Shown in pieces: positions 53,416 through 61,415 of a stretch of 64,000 nt of DNA. A program made the position numbers and the translations under genes. Numbering within the stretch: position 1 is the first letter of the stretch; the number at the start of each line of letters is the position of its first letter. The notes under the pieces were generated by a model that was not told the DNA's origin, did no database searches, and saw only the letters and a list, made by a program, of their open reading frames with translations. This DNA is from Kolteria novifilia. GTDB taxonomy: Bacteria; Planctomycetota; Planctomycetia; Kolteriales; Kolteriaceae. The stretch lies in NCBI GenBank assembly GCA_007748055.1, contig CP036279.1, positions 496,001-560,000 on the forward strand, read 5' to 3'.

Positions 53416-54160
53416 CTCACACTGTCATGTGGACCGTTTTCCAAATCCTACGGAACTCGCAGACGAGTGCGAGTCCCAGCACATTTTGACTGTGGCCGTC
53501 ACCAACCTTCCGAGCCACTACGAAGTCGCTGTCGAGCACCTTTCTTCGCTGCGATTCGTAAAGCCAGCGCTGGGCTTTCACCCACTCGCTGTAGCCGACA
53601 ATAGGAGCGAGCTTGATGTGTTCTTGTCGCTTGTAACGAGCGTGTCTCTGATCGGGGAAGTCGGCTTGGACTTTTCGGCGGAAGGCATCAAGTCACGGAG
53701 CGAGCAACTGCGTGTCTTTCGTCAGATCGCAGAATCCCTCTCGGACAACTCCCGCTTCGTCACCCTACATTCAAGAGGTTCAGCCGAGGATGTGGTCTCG
53801 GTTCTTGAAGAGTATGGCGTTGCCCCTTGCGTTTTTCACTGGTACAGCGGTTCGAGTTCAACCCTGAAGCGGCTGGTCGGCCTCAACCACTATTGCTCGG
53901 TGAATTCGGCAATGTTGACATCGAAGAAAGGCCGAAGCGTTTTGGAGACGGTTCCAAGGGAGCGAATTCTGACAGAAACCGATGGCCCCTACATCAAAGT
54001 TGGCAAAAGGGCAGTGAGACCAAATGATGTTCGAGAAATCGTTGAGGGCATCGCTGAAGCGTGGAACGTGTCGGCGGATGATGCGGAGGCCCAGGTATCT
54101 GACAACTTCATGAATCTGTGCCAACAACTCAACATTCCCGTGGAGGACTACGCTTCATGA
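53405..54160 (+). CDS. qatD: TatD-family nuclease, QatD-like
   Basis: GTG at 53405, 251 aa. Metal-dependent TatD hydrolase: MLIDSHCHVDRFPNPTELAD (His-x-His metal site), ALGFHPLAV, LIGEVGLDFSAEGIKSRSEQ (Glu ligand), FVTLHSRGSAEDVV (His), CVFHWYSGSS (His) and ILTETDGPYIKVGKRAVRPN (Asp). The shortened form and the F-HWYSGS segment resemble the QatD subgroup of the anti-phage Qat system rather than housekeeping TatD. With qatA-C absent or truncated by IS66, the system is probably dead. Stop overlaps the next start (ATGA). Confidence 0.65.
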   Translation: MLIDSHCHVDRFPNPTELADECESQHILTVAVTNLPSHYEVAVEHLSSLRFVKPALGFHPLAVADNRSELDVFLSLVTSVSLIGEVGLDFSAEGIKSRSEQLRVFRQIAESLSDNSRFVTLHSRGSAEDVVSVLEEYGVAPCVFHWYSGSSSTLKRLVGLNHYCSVNSAMLTSKKGRSVLETVPRERILTETDGPYIKVGKRAVRPNDVREIVEGIAEAWNVSADDAEAQVSDNFMNLCQQLNIPVEDYAS

Positions 54161-54549
54161 CTGATCCTGAACCAATCGATCCCAGCCAACTGAGTCCGGG
54201 GCCGATCCGCAACGAATCGCTCGCTCCTGAACTGCTCGAACAGGTTCAGGCGATGTACGACGTGATCGGTCCCTATCTCGGCACGACGCTGGAGCAGTTC
54301 GAGATCAATCTCATGCGGGACATGCACCCGGAGGATGAGGTTGCAATCTGGTGCAGTATCACGGCGGCGTGGCTCGACTATCACGAGAAGTACCTCGGCG
54401 ACGACCTGCTTCCCGACGAGGACGAAAAGAAGCTGATCGGTGCGCTGATTGCGATCTCGACGGGCGTTGAAGATGTGGAGAAGCTCGGCGTGCCAACGGA
54501 CATTGGACGGAAGCTGCTGGACTGTTACGACAGTCTTGGAAAGGAATGA
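54157..54549 (+). CDS. Hypothetical acidic protein (130 aa)
   Basis: ATG at 54157 overlaps the qatD stop. MTDPEPIDPSQLSPGPIRNE, then a helical acidic domain (LGTTLEQFEINLMRDMHPED, EVAIWCSITAAWLDYHEKYL) and DIGRKLLDCYDSLGKE. No family recognised. Stop overlaps the cupin gene start, so qatD, this gene and the cupin are translationally coupled. Confidence 0.62.
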   Translation: MTDPEPIDPSQLSPGPIRNESLAPELLEQVQAMYDVIGPYLGTTLEQFEINLMRDMHPEDEVAIWCSITAAWLDYHEKYLGDDLLPDEDEKKLIGALIAISTGVEDVEKLGVPTDIGRKLLDCYDSLGKE

Positions 54550-55040
54550 CGGACGTGAGCATGGACCACCCAGCGACCATCAGAAAGCCGAACGAGGGTC
54601 GTCGCATCGGCATCGTCGGCGATGTGTACCGTTTCCTCGCCACGGGAGACGAGACGGACGGCAAGTACGCCACGTTCGAGGCCATTGTGCCCCCCGGCAG
54701 CGGTCCCCCTCCGCACGTCCACAGCCGAGAAGAAGAGTCGTTCCTCGTCCTCGAAGGTGAGATGACATTCCAACTCGGCGAGGATCGAATCGTCGCCAGT
54801 GAAGGCACGTTTCTCAACATGCCCGTGGGCAGCCTGCACTGCTTCAAGAATGAGAGTGACCAGACGGCTCGCTTGTTGATCTCCGTTGCGCCAGCCGGGT
54901 TGGAGAAGATGTTCTTCGAGGTGGGGCAGCCGCTCGCCGACGATGCTGAGACCGCACCGCCGCCCAGTCAGGCCGACATCGAGAAACTGCTCGAAGGAGC
55001 GCCTCGATACGGCATCGAGATCAAGGTGCTGCAGGAGTAG
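54546..55040 (+). CDS. Cupin-domain protein
   Basis: 164 aa from ATG 54546. Cupin motif 1: GPPPHVHSREEESFLVLEGE (His, His, Glu); motif 2: LNMPVGSLHCFKNESDQTAR (His). A single small beta-barrel with four likely metal ligands, of the quercetin-dioxygenase-like type. C-terminal helix SQADIEKLLEGAPRYGIEIK. Substrate unknown. Part of the small operon 53405-55040. Confidence 0.8.
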   Translation: MTDVSMDHPATIRKPNEGRRIGIVGDVYRFLATGDETDGKYATFEAIVPPGSGPPPHVHSREEESFLVLEGEMTFQLGEDRIVASEGTFLNMPVGSLHCFKNESDQTARLLISVAPAGLEKMFFEVGQPLADDAETAPPPSQADIEKLLEGAPRYGIEIKVLQE

Positions 55041-55114
55041 AACGGTTGCCGTTTACGAGTTGGCAGTGGAGAATCACGGCGGAAAAAGGATCAACAATCA
55101 CGGAGGGACAATCG

Positions 55115-55792
55115 ATGCAGACATCCGACAAGACGATCTCGCAGGTCTTCGACGAGTTTCTGTCCGATCAGGAAGACCGCCTCAAACCGAAGACCTTTGC
55201 GAAATATCGCTCGATCATTGATCTGTTCGAGAGCTACTTGGAGTCCTACTGGCCCAGCCACGATCAGGACGAATACAAAAAGATCACCGGCAACGGCGGG
55301 ACGTTCTGCGGCACTTTCGGCCCCGAAGAAATTCTTGGCGGCTACTCCGAGTTCCTCGGCTACTTCATGCCGCACAAGGTCATGTGCGGCAAGGACACGA
55401 TGCAGGCTGCCGGGACGGTCACGAAGAAGCTGGCGAAGTGGCTGGCCGAGAAGGGCTATGTCGAGGACGCCTCGTTTGCAGAGGATCGAGCAGGCGAGGC
55501 GGCGAAGGAGTTGCCCGCCGCCCAAGACGTGCTCGACCTGCTGGACGAGTTCGTGGATCTGAACGCTCCCGATGATTACGAGGACGAAATCCAAGACCAC
55601 TTCTGGATCAAGAAGATCGAGCCGGGCAAACTCTGGCTCGAAGCATTGACGATGCACGACGGCGTGATTGGCCCGGTGCCGGTTCCCAAGAAAGTCACGC
55701 AGATCGTCAAAGAGATGTGGGACATCGGCGGCGTGATCGTAAAAACGAGCCGGGGCTGGCGGTTCTTGGAAGTCTGGAAAGTGAGTCCGTGA
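55115..55792 (+). CDS. Hypothetical protein with integrase-like N-terminal helices (225 aa)
   Basis: ATG at 55115, GGAGGGA upstream. QTSDKTISQVFDEFLSDQED then RLKPKTFAKYRSIIDLFESY resembles the SAM-like core-binding module of tyrosine recombinases, but no catalytic domain follows. The rest (WLAEKGYVEDASFAED; DDYEDEIQDHFWIKKIEPGK; VPVPKKVTQIVKEMWDIGGV) is a conserved-looking unknown domain. Such stand-alone proteins occur widely; function unknown. Confidence 0.65.
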   Translation: MQTSDKTISQVFDEFLSDQEDRLKPKTFAKYRSIIDLFESYLESYWPSHDQDEYKKITGNGGTFCGTFGPEEILGGYSEFLGYFMPHKVMCGKDTMQAAGTVTKKLAKWLAEKGYVEDASFAEDRAGEAAKELPAAQDVLDLLDEFVDLNAPDDYEDEIQDHFWIKKIEPGKLWLEALTMHDGVIGPVPVPKKVTQIVKEMWDIGGVIVKTSRGWRFLEVWKVSP

Positions 55793-55849
55793 CGATGGCC
55801 TACAGTGAAGCCCTCGCTGAGCGTACTCGAACAATAACAGGAGCCCCCA

Positions 55850-56182
55850 TTGAACGTGCCAGACAAAGAACGGCGTGACGCTGAAAACACTGGCGAGCTT
55901 GTCGGCAAGAAACTGCGAGAGATCATGGACTTGCAGGCCGACATCGATGCCTTGTTGCGGGACAAGCATCCGACGCCGTTCGGTTCGCAGAAGTGGCAGT
56001 ACGCAAGCCTCGAAGCCCTGCAACGCCTTGTAGCGATGACAGCGGTTCAGTTTCTTCTCTTTGAACCGGTCGATTGGGTCAAGGGCAACGAAGAAGTCAA
56101 GGTCGCCGCCGAAAAGCTGCTGACGTTGCTTGGCGATCAGTTGAAAACGGTCAAGACGGACAAATCTGACTGGCAAACCTAA
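55850..56182 (+). CDS. Hypothetical helical protein (110 aa)
   Basis: TTG at 55850 has AGGAG seven bases upstream. MNVPDKERRDAENTGELVGK, then KLREIMDLQADIDALLRDKH, FGSQKWQYASLEALQRLVAM and a hydrophobic segment TAVQFLLFEPVDW. No family recognised. It has its own ribosome-binding site and 57 bp of gap from the preceding gene. Confidence 0.55.
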   Translation: MNVPDKERRDAENTGELVGKKLREIMDLQADIDALLRDKHPTPFGSQKWQYASLEALQRLVAMTAVQFLLFEPVDWVKGNEEVKVAAEKLLTLLGDQLKTVKTDKSDWQT

Positions 56183-56251
56183 AGAATCATGTTGGTCAAT
56201 CTTTTCCGCTGGCCAGTCGTTGGAAGGCGACGAACCTGAACGGAGCCGAAC

Positions 56252-56599
56252 ATGATCCGCCTCAAGCGAGCCTACGACGACCCGTCCAAACAGGACGGCC
56301 TGCGCATCCTCGTGGAGCGATTGTGGCCGAGGGGCGTGAGCAAAGAGAAGGCGGCGGTCGATCTCTGGCTGAAAGACCTTGCCCCTAGCACTGACCTACG
56401 GAAGTGGTACGGCCACGACCCGGAGACGTGGGACGAGTTCCGTCAACGCTACTGGTCGGAACTGGGCGAGAAGGGCGACCTGCTGACGCTGCTCAAGCAT
56501 CGCACGACGGAAGGAAACGTCACGTTCGTCTTCGCCGCCAGCGATGAGGAGCGGAACAGCGCCGTGGCGTTGAAGGAATACCTCGAAGAGAAGCTGTGA
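56252..56599 (+). CDS. DUF488 family protein
   Basis: 115 aa from ATG 56252. IRLKRAYDDPSKQDGLRILV then ERLWPRGVSKEKAAVDLWLK, followed by DLAPSTDLRKWYGHDPETWD and VTFVFAASDEERNSAVALKE, is the complete DUF488 signature (V-x-R-x-W-P-R-G and the D-LR-W-F/Y block). DUF488 proteins are small, widespread and of uncertain function. Confidence 0.9.
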   Translation: MIRLKRAYDDPSKQDGLRILVERLWPRGVSKEKAAVDLWLKDLAPSTDLRKWYGHDPETWDEFRQRYWSELGEKGDLLTLLKHRTTEGNVTFVFAASDEERNSAVALKEYLEEKL

Positions 56600-56654
56600 G
56601 GCATGGACATGCTCGCTCGTTCTCGCCGATCCGCCGCTTGGAGAGATCGGCGGG

Positions 56655-56984
56655 TCAGGGCTTCAGCAAGATCGTCAGCAGGAACGAGGCATCCTCGATG
56701 CACCTGACCGAATGAGGCTCCCCGGCAGTCAGGTAGAGCATCTGACCGGCAGCAAGTTCCTCCGTCTTGCCCAAGGCGGTGAAGGCGATCTTGCCTTCAA
56801 GACATTGGACCGTGATTGCGCCGGGGGCTTTGTGTTCGGCAATCTCCTTACCTGCGGCCATCACGAGGCGGACGACCTCGAACTTGTCTGTCTTGACCAG
56901 CGTGTGGGTCTTGGTGCTGGCAAGCTCCGATCCCAAGGGGCGGACATCAATCACGTCACCCGGATTCGCATGGGGAATCGCCAT
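56655..56984 (-). CDS. Cupin-domain protein (109 aa)
   Basis: ATG at 56984. A minimal cupin: KFEVVRLVMAAGKEIAEHKA (His), PGAITVQCLEGKIAFTALGK, LAAGQMLYLTAGEPHSVRCI (His). Similar small cupins act as sensors or chaperones in nitric-oxide and metal responses. It overlaps by 29 bp with the end of the ScdA-N-like gene on the same strand, so the two are coupled. Confidence 0.8.
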   Translation of the reverse strand: MAIPHANPGDVIDVRPLGSELASTKTHTLVKTDKFEVVRLVMAAGKEIAEHKAPGAITVQCLEGKIAFTALGKTEELAAGQMLYLTAGEPHSVRCIEDASFLLTILLKP

Positions 56985-57216
56985 CTGTCTCTCCTCTCGT
57001 CTCCATTCGGGGACTCTTGATCTTCCGTTGAAGCATCTTCAACACGAGTTTCCCGTTGATGCCCTGCTGATCGCAAACGTACCCCAACGACTTCCCACCA
57101 CACGAGTCATCAATGCCGAATTCCCGAAATACGCTGAGCGTTTTGTGGTGATCGATGATCCAATCGGGGACGGAGGTGTCGAGATCACAGAGCGTTTTGG
57201 GGAGTTCCTCAGCCAT
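56956..57216 (-). CDS. ScdA N-terminal (DUF542)-like protein
   Basis: 86 aa from ATG 57216. VPDWIIDHHKTLSVFREFGI then DDSCGGKSLGYVCDQQGING is the ScdA-N motif: helix, FG-ID-x-CCGG-like turn with Cys, and a second helix. In full-length iron-sulfur repair (RIC) proteins this domain precedes a di-iron hemerythrin domain, absent here. The tail is replaced by a basic segment. Linked to the small cupin downstream, suggesting nitrosative or iron-sulfur stress functions. Confidence 0.72.
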   Translation of the reverse strand: MAEELPKTLCDLDTSVPDWIIDHHKTLSVFREFGIDDSCGGKSLGYVCDQQGINGKLVLKMLQRKIKSPRMETRGETDGDSPCESG

Positions 57217-57328
57217 GTGTACATCTTACCGGATTGGCGTCAGTTGAGCATCGGCAGTGTTCCGACAACGTAGCGCACGATTGCGCTAACCCATCGTCGC
57301 CAGCGTTCACCGCCAACCACAACGCTTG

Positions 57329-57841
57329 CTACTCCAACGACATGAACGGCGGCGAATACTCGACTCGGCCTTCGATCCCCTCCAGTGCCCCCGGCACAAG
57401 CTCCAACGCCATCCACGCCTCGCCGCCTCCAAACGGTGATTGCAGCCGTTCAGCCAATTTCGACGAGAATTCGAATCGAGGGTAGAACTCGGGATGGCCA
57501 AGAACGACCACGAATCTGTGGCCACGTTCTCGGCAGGCTTCCAGCCCCTCTTCCACAAGTCGGCTTCCGATCCCTTGTCGCTGGTGACTCGGCAGCACGG
57601 CCATCGGTGCGAGCGACAGGGCGTCCACCGTTCCAACATTTGTAACGATGGTCACTCTGCTGAATAGGATGTGGCCGACGATTTCGCCAACCACTTCAGC
57701 CACGAGTGACATCTCTACGAAGCCGCCGCCACGCAACGCATCGACAAGGTTCGCCTCATAGTCTCCTTCGAATGCCGCCTGATTGACGTTCCAGATCGCC
57801 TCTCGGTCTTGCTCGGCTTCTGGTCGGATTGCAGCAGTCAC
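57329..57841 (-). CDS. GNAT N-acetyltransferase (YhbS-like)
   Basis: 170 aa from ATG 57841. The N-terminal strand AAIRPEAEQDREAIWNVNQA, then GEIVGHILFSRVTIV, the acetyl-CoA-binding loop LAPMAVLPSHQRQGIGSRLV (Q/R-x-x-G-x-G), and VVVLGHPEFYPRFEF (the GHPEYYPRFGF block typical of YhbS). Transfers acetyl groups to an unknown small molecule or peptide. Confidence 0.88.
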   Translation of the reverse strand: MTAAIRPEAEQDREAIWNVNQAAFEGDYEANLVDALRGGGFVEMSLVAEVVGEIVGHILFSRVTIVTNVGTVDALSLAPMAVLPSHQRQGIGSRLVEEGLEACRERGHRFVVVLGHPEFYPRFEFSSKLAERLQSPFGGGEAWMALELVPGALEGIEGRVEYSPPFMSLE

Positions 57842-58192
57842 TTCTGCTCCATCGACAGTCGCTTGAAGGCTTCTTTCGGTCTTCCATATCCCCGATCCTC
57901 TTTCGTGGCGATTGCCGACAGCAGAAGATCGTTCAGGCCGAAGCCTACGTCGTGTGGAGAGACGGTCGACTTCTTCTTCACCGCCGATTCACCTTCCGCG
58001 GCAGCCAACCTGAACAGGTACTTCACGAAGAACTGGGCAAAGTCGCAAAAGGGTCTACTCGACCATCTTAAAAAGGCGGACATCGTTCCGACGGACTTTC
58101 GGATCCTTGATGCTGCCAACCAATCCCTAGTAATGAACTTCTTACAAAGTCAGTCTGACTCGCTCAGGTCCAAAGCGTTGATCATGGAGTAG
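57809..58192 (+). CDS. Hypothetical protein, doubtful 5' end
   Basis: An open frame of 127 codons ending LLDHLKKADIVPTDFRILDA, QSLVMNFLQSQSDSLRSKAL. The last 70 residues look like a real protein (FFFTADSPSAAANLNRYFTK), but the first 40, which overlap the GNAT gene start on the other strand, do not. It may be the end of an older gene. It lies five bases before the next gene, suggesting co-transcription. Confidence 0.35.
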   Translation: MLGFWSDCSSHFCSIDSRLKASFGLPYPRSSFVAIADSRRSFRPKPTSCGETVDFFFTADSPSAAANLNRYFTKNWAKSQKGLLDHLKKADIVPTDFRILDAANQSLVMNFLQSQSDSLRSKALIME

Positions 58193-58196
58193 TGAG

Positions 58197-58547
58197 ATGT
58201 CTGGGACAATTCACATTACCGAGCAAGATGTTTGGTCAACAGGGACAGCCACTTTTGCAAACATCGTAGAGCGAACTTGGGAGAAGCTAGAGCGTAGTGA
58301 GCGACTGCTTCTTGACAGAGCATACTCGCCGATGAAGGAGGGGTTCGACTTTATTGCATTGGATGAACTTGACGAAGCGAGTTTTCGCGCTTTTTGCCGT
58401 GGCTGCAGGGCGGCTTTCGATGAGTGTCAGTCGAAGCAGTTGGTGCAGCCACCGGAACTGTTTAGTGGGGTCATGGATCGCTGGAGAGAGTTCATGACGA
58501 TGCTGGAGGCAGACGACAGGTTCGATGATGCATCGTTGAACAACTAG
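58197..58547 (+). CDS. Hypothetical acidic protein (116 aa)
   Basis: ATG at 58197, just after the previous stop. MSGTIHITEQDVWSTGTATF, IVERTWEKLERSERLLLDRA, DELDEASFRAFCRGCRAAFD. Helical and acidic; no family recognised. It ends 24 bp before IS21 copy B, which does not interrupt it. Confidence 0.55.
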   Translation: MSGTIHITEQDVWSTGTATFANIVERTWEKLERSERLLLDRAYSPMKEGFDFIALDELDEASFRAFCRGCRAAFDECQSKQLVQPPELFSGVMDRWREFMTMLEADDRFDDASLNN

Positions 58548-58675
58548 TACTACAGCGTCGGTTCTCGTTTGTTGACGGCGGTTGAAAATGGTGGCGCTGG
58601 GCGGTCGAAAATGGTGGCGCCTGGTTGGGAAAAGGTCTCCGTATGCCGAGATCGTGTCGCGGGTGATTCCTTGGT

Positions 58676-59446
58676 TCAGCCGGTTCGCTGTCGGCGGCGT
58701 TTGGCGTCCTTTAGCCGATAGCTTTCGCCGGTGGTTTCGAGGATGTGGCAGCGATGGGTCAGCCGATCGAGAGCGGCTCCGGTGAGCCGTTCGCTGCCGA
58801 GGACCTCGGTCCAGTGCTCGAAGGGCAGATTGGTGGTCACAAGAAGACTGTACCTCTCGTAGGCGGTGGCGATGACGTCGAAGAGGAGTTCCGCCCCGGC
58901 CTTGCTCGCTGGCACGTAGCCCAACTCGTCCAGGATCAGTAGGTCCAGCTTGGCAAGTTGTTGCCGTAACCGCAAGAGTTGACGTTCGTCGCGGGCTTCG
59001 AGCAAGAGGGTGAGCAGCTCGGTCACGCGGACGAACCGCACCTTGCGCCCCTGGGCGCAGGCGGCCATGCCCAGCGCGGTGGCCAGATGCGTTTTGCCCG
59101 TCCCCGAGGGTCCGACCAACAGGATGTTCTCTCGGCGCTCGAGATAGTCCCCCTTGAGCAGTTCCAGGACCAATGGCTTGTTGAGGCTCGCGCGGGCGGT
59201 GAAGTCGAACTCCTCGAGCGTCTTGGTGGTGGGGAAGCGAGCGGCCTTGAGTCGCCTCGCGGCGGCCCGACGTTCGCGTTCGATCAGCTCCAGTTCGCAA
59301 AGCTGCAAGAGGAACGCCAAGTGGTCGGCGTTGTCGGCGGCGCAGCGTCGGGCGATCCGCTCGCACTCGTCGTGAACGGTCGGCAGCTTGAGCGCCTTGA
59401 GATGATGCTTGAGCAGCACGGTGCTCTTGGTCGTCGTCTTGTTCAC
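58676..59446 (-). CDS. istB: IS21 helper ATPase IstB, copy B
   Basis: 256 aa; identical to copy A except for LLRLRQQ in place of LLRYRQQ as far as I can compare. Walker A GPSGTGKTHLATAL and Walker B LLILDELGYV are intact. GTG start overlaps the istA stop. Confidence 0.92.
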   Translation of the reverse strand: MNKTTTKSTVLLKHHLKALKLPTVHDECERIARRCAADNADHLAFLLQLCELELIERERRAAARRLKAARFPTTKTLEEFDFTARASLNKPLVLELLKGDYLERRENILLVGPSGTGKTHLATALGMAACAQGRKVRFVRVTELLTLLLEARDERQLLRLRQQLAKLDLLILDELGYVPASKAGAELLFDVIATAYERYSLLVTTNLPFEHWTEVLGSERLTGAALDRLTHRCHILETTGESYRLKDAKRRRQRTG

Positions 59447-60945
59447 GAGGCCTGTCCTCCCAGTAAGACGCCGTAGGAAGCGACGTCGGTCGTCGGGACA
59501 TGCACTCGCGCAAGGTGCGATCGGCCATCCAACGAGAAGACGGTGACCGGCTCGTCGGCGCGATGGTCGAGGATCGTGCGGATGCTCTCGGCATCGGTGA
59601 CGTCAATCGCGAGCGCCTGCTCGACCGCGGCCGTCAGTTCCTTGAGCGGAAACTTCTCCAGCAAGCGAAGCACACGGATGTAGGACCTGGTTCCATGGCG
59701 GTCGTCCTCGGCCTCCAAACGGCGTCGCAACAAGCCAAAGCAGTCGGGCAACGACCACTCCTCCAAGGGGCGAGCGACATCGAACCCGCCCGGCTTGCGT
59801 TCGAGCAAGGCGAGGTAGTGGACCGGGTCATAGCAAGTCTTTTCCCGCTCCCAGCAGCGCGCGTGCCGGGCCACCAAGCGGTCCTCGAAGATCAGTCGTA
59901 CCTCCAGGACGGTGGCGACGATCGTCAAGCGACGGTGGGCGTAGGCCACCGGCACCGAGTAGTCGTTGCGATCGAAACGGACGAGTGACTCACTGTTGGC
60001 ACTGGCCTGGACCAGTCGCCTCGCCTCGAAGCGTTGCTTCGGCAGAGGCAGGAAAGCGGCACGATCATCGAGGAGCAGGTCGCGCTTGCAGGAGGACTTG
60101 CCGCGCGTGCGGCGCTCCAGGTCTTTCTCGCAAGAGACCACGAGCCGTTCGTTGAGTACTGCCAGCGAGGTGACATCGGGAACCGGGACCAGGAAGTTCC
60201 GCCGCGCGAAGCCGAGCAATCGTTCGACGTGTCCCTTCTCGTTCGCGCGTCTGACCAGGCAGAAATGCTCTTGGAAGAGATAGTGGCTGCGGAGCCGAAG
60301 AAACTCCTTGGTCAGCATCCGTTCGCGACCGGGAAACACCTTCGTCACCGCGATCGCCGAGTTGTCGTAGCTGATTCGCTTGGGCACGCCGCCGAAGAAG
60401 GAGAACGCCCGGGCATGGCCTTCGTGGAACGTCTCGGTGCATTCGCGTGGGAACGCCTGGATGAAGATCGCTCCCGAGTAAGGCAGGGTCATGACAAAGA
60501 GCGCGACCTTCGTCGGCTCGCCCGCCAGGCGGACCGTCGCTTCGCCGAAGTCGACTTGGGCCTCGCCCGGCGGATGCGAAAGCGGCACGAAGACTTCCCG
60601 CCGCGATTGCCTCCAGGCACGCACGGCGTCCTTGACGATCGTCTCCCCACCGTCGTAGCCGTGCTCGTCGCGTAGCCGTTCGAAGATCCGCTTGGCGGTG
60701 TGACGTTGCTTGGGCGGCTGCTTGCCGTCCTCCTCCAGGATCCGATGGATGATCGGCAAGAATGGTTCGAGCTTGGGCCTCTTGCGAGGCCGGGACAACC
60801 GATAGCCAGGCGGCTCGGCGTGAGCCAGGATCTTCGTCAACGTGTGCCAACCGAGGTCGTACTCGCGGCACGCTCCTCGCTTGCTCAACTCGCCGGTCAG
60901 GACCCGCCGGCGCACTTCCGTCCACCACTCCATGTCGGTTCGCAC
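59443..60945 (-). CDS. istA: IS21 transposase IstA, copy B
   Basis: 500 aa from GTG 60945, the same start as in copy A. The D-D-E core is intact (EAQVDFGEATV, ISYDNSAIAV, NEKGHVERLL). Differences from copy A include AEPPG for PEPPG, EPFLPIIHR for ESFLPIIHQ, and FFGGVP for FLGGVP. Hence the two copies are recent relatives but not the product of an immediate duplication. Confidence 0.92.
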   Translation of the reverse strand: MRTDMEWWTEVRRRVLTGELSKRGACREYDLGWHTLTKILAHAEPPGYRLSRPRKRPKLEPFLPIIHRILEEDGKQPPKQRHTAKRIFERLRDEHGYDGGETIVKDAVRAWRQSRREVFVPLSHPPGEAQVDFGEATVRLAGEPTKVALFVMTLPYSGAIFIQAFPRECTETFHEGHARAFSFFGGVPKRISYDNSAIAVTKVFPGRERMLTKEFLRLRSHYLFQEHFCLVRRANEKGHVERLLGFARRNFLVPVPDVTSLAVLNERLVVSCEKDLERRTRGKSSCKRDLLLDDRAAFLPLPKQRFEARRLVQASANSESLVRFDRNDYSVPVAYAHRRLTIVATVLEVRLIFEDRLVARHARCWEREKTCYDPVHYLALLERKPGGFDVARPLEEWSLPDCFGLLRRRLEAEDDRHGTRSYIRVLRLLEKFPLKELTAAVEQALAIDVTDAESIRTILDHRADEPVTVFSLDGRSHLARVHVPTTDVASYGVLLGGQAS

Positions 60946-61051
60946 TCCTCCGCCTCCTTGCGAACTTCGGAACGATCGGGACCAAAGCCCCCATCTTCCC
61001 AAATCGCAACAAGACGTGAATGAGCGCCGCCATTTTCAACCGCCGTCAACA

Positions 61052-61415
61052 GTTCTCAAAGGCGACCAAGCACAACACCTCGGCCGGTCAAATCCTTTCC
61101 TCGTTGACCTGCGGAACCAATGGTCTGAGTCGTCAGATGGTTTCTTCGGCCAAACGTGTCATTGCTTGAACAAGTGTTACGACTGCCTTACGAACGTGTG
61201 GACTAAGCGCCGGCCAATTCTCGATAACGCACCGAGTATCATCTGGTATTTCGTTGCCAAACGCGGCCAATAGATGACAACTGCGGCAATCCGTCCGCTG
61301 TCACAAGAAATGAAGAATCCCCAACCCCTTGTGATTCAAGAGATTGGGGAGTGGAGGTGGTGAGAATCCAACCCGCGTCCTGCAACAACCGTAAGTCCAA
61401 TGCCGGGCATTATCG
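61052..61415. other. Intergenic stretch between IS21 copy B and AbiEii
   Basis: About 360 bp; no protein-like frame. It includes a stretch near 61300-61350 with an imperfect inverted repeat (CCCCAA...TTGGGGA) that could act as a terminator for the leftward AbiE operon. Confidence 0.4.

Larger units (their letters stand above)
58571..61051 (-). mobile_element. IS21-family element, copy B
   Basis: 2481 bp, inverted relative to copy A, from TGTTGACGG at 58571 to CCGTCAACA at 61051. Same gene order and terminal repeats, lacking the extra 36 bp of copy A. Flanking DNA has GTTCTC on both sides (58562-58567 and 61052-61057), but the left one is three bases away from the tip, so its status as target duplication is unsure. 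With copy A it brackets about 21 kb of cargo. Confidence 0.9.

Noticed and set aside
55091-56176. 361-codon minus-strand frame
   Set aside because: Antisense to two plus-strand genes with good starts; composition is shadow-like (Leu/Arg/His-rich without family match).
61052-61275. Open frame running out of IS21 copy B
   Set aside because: It starts inside antisense IS21 sequence and continues into DNA without coding character.
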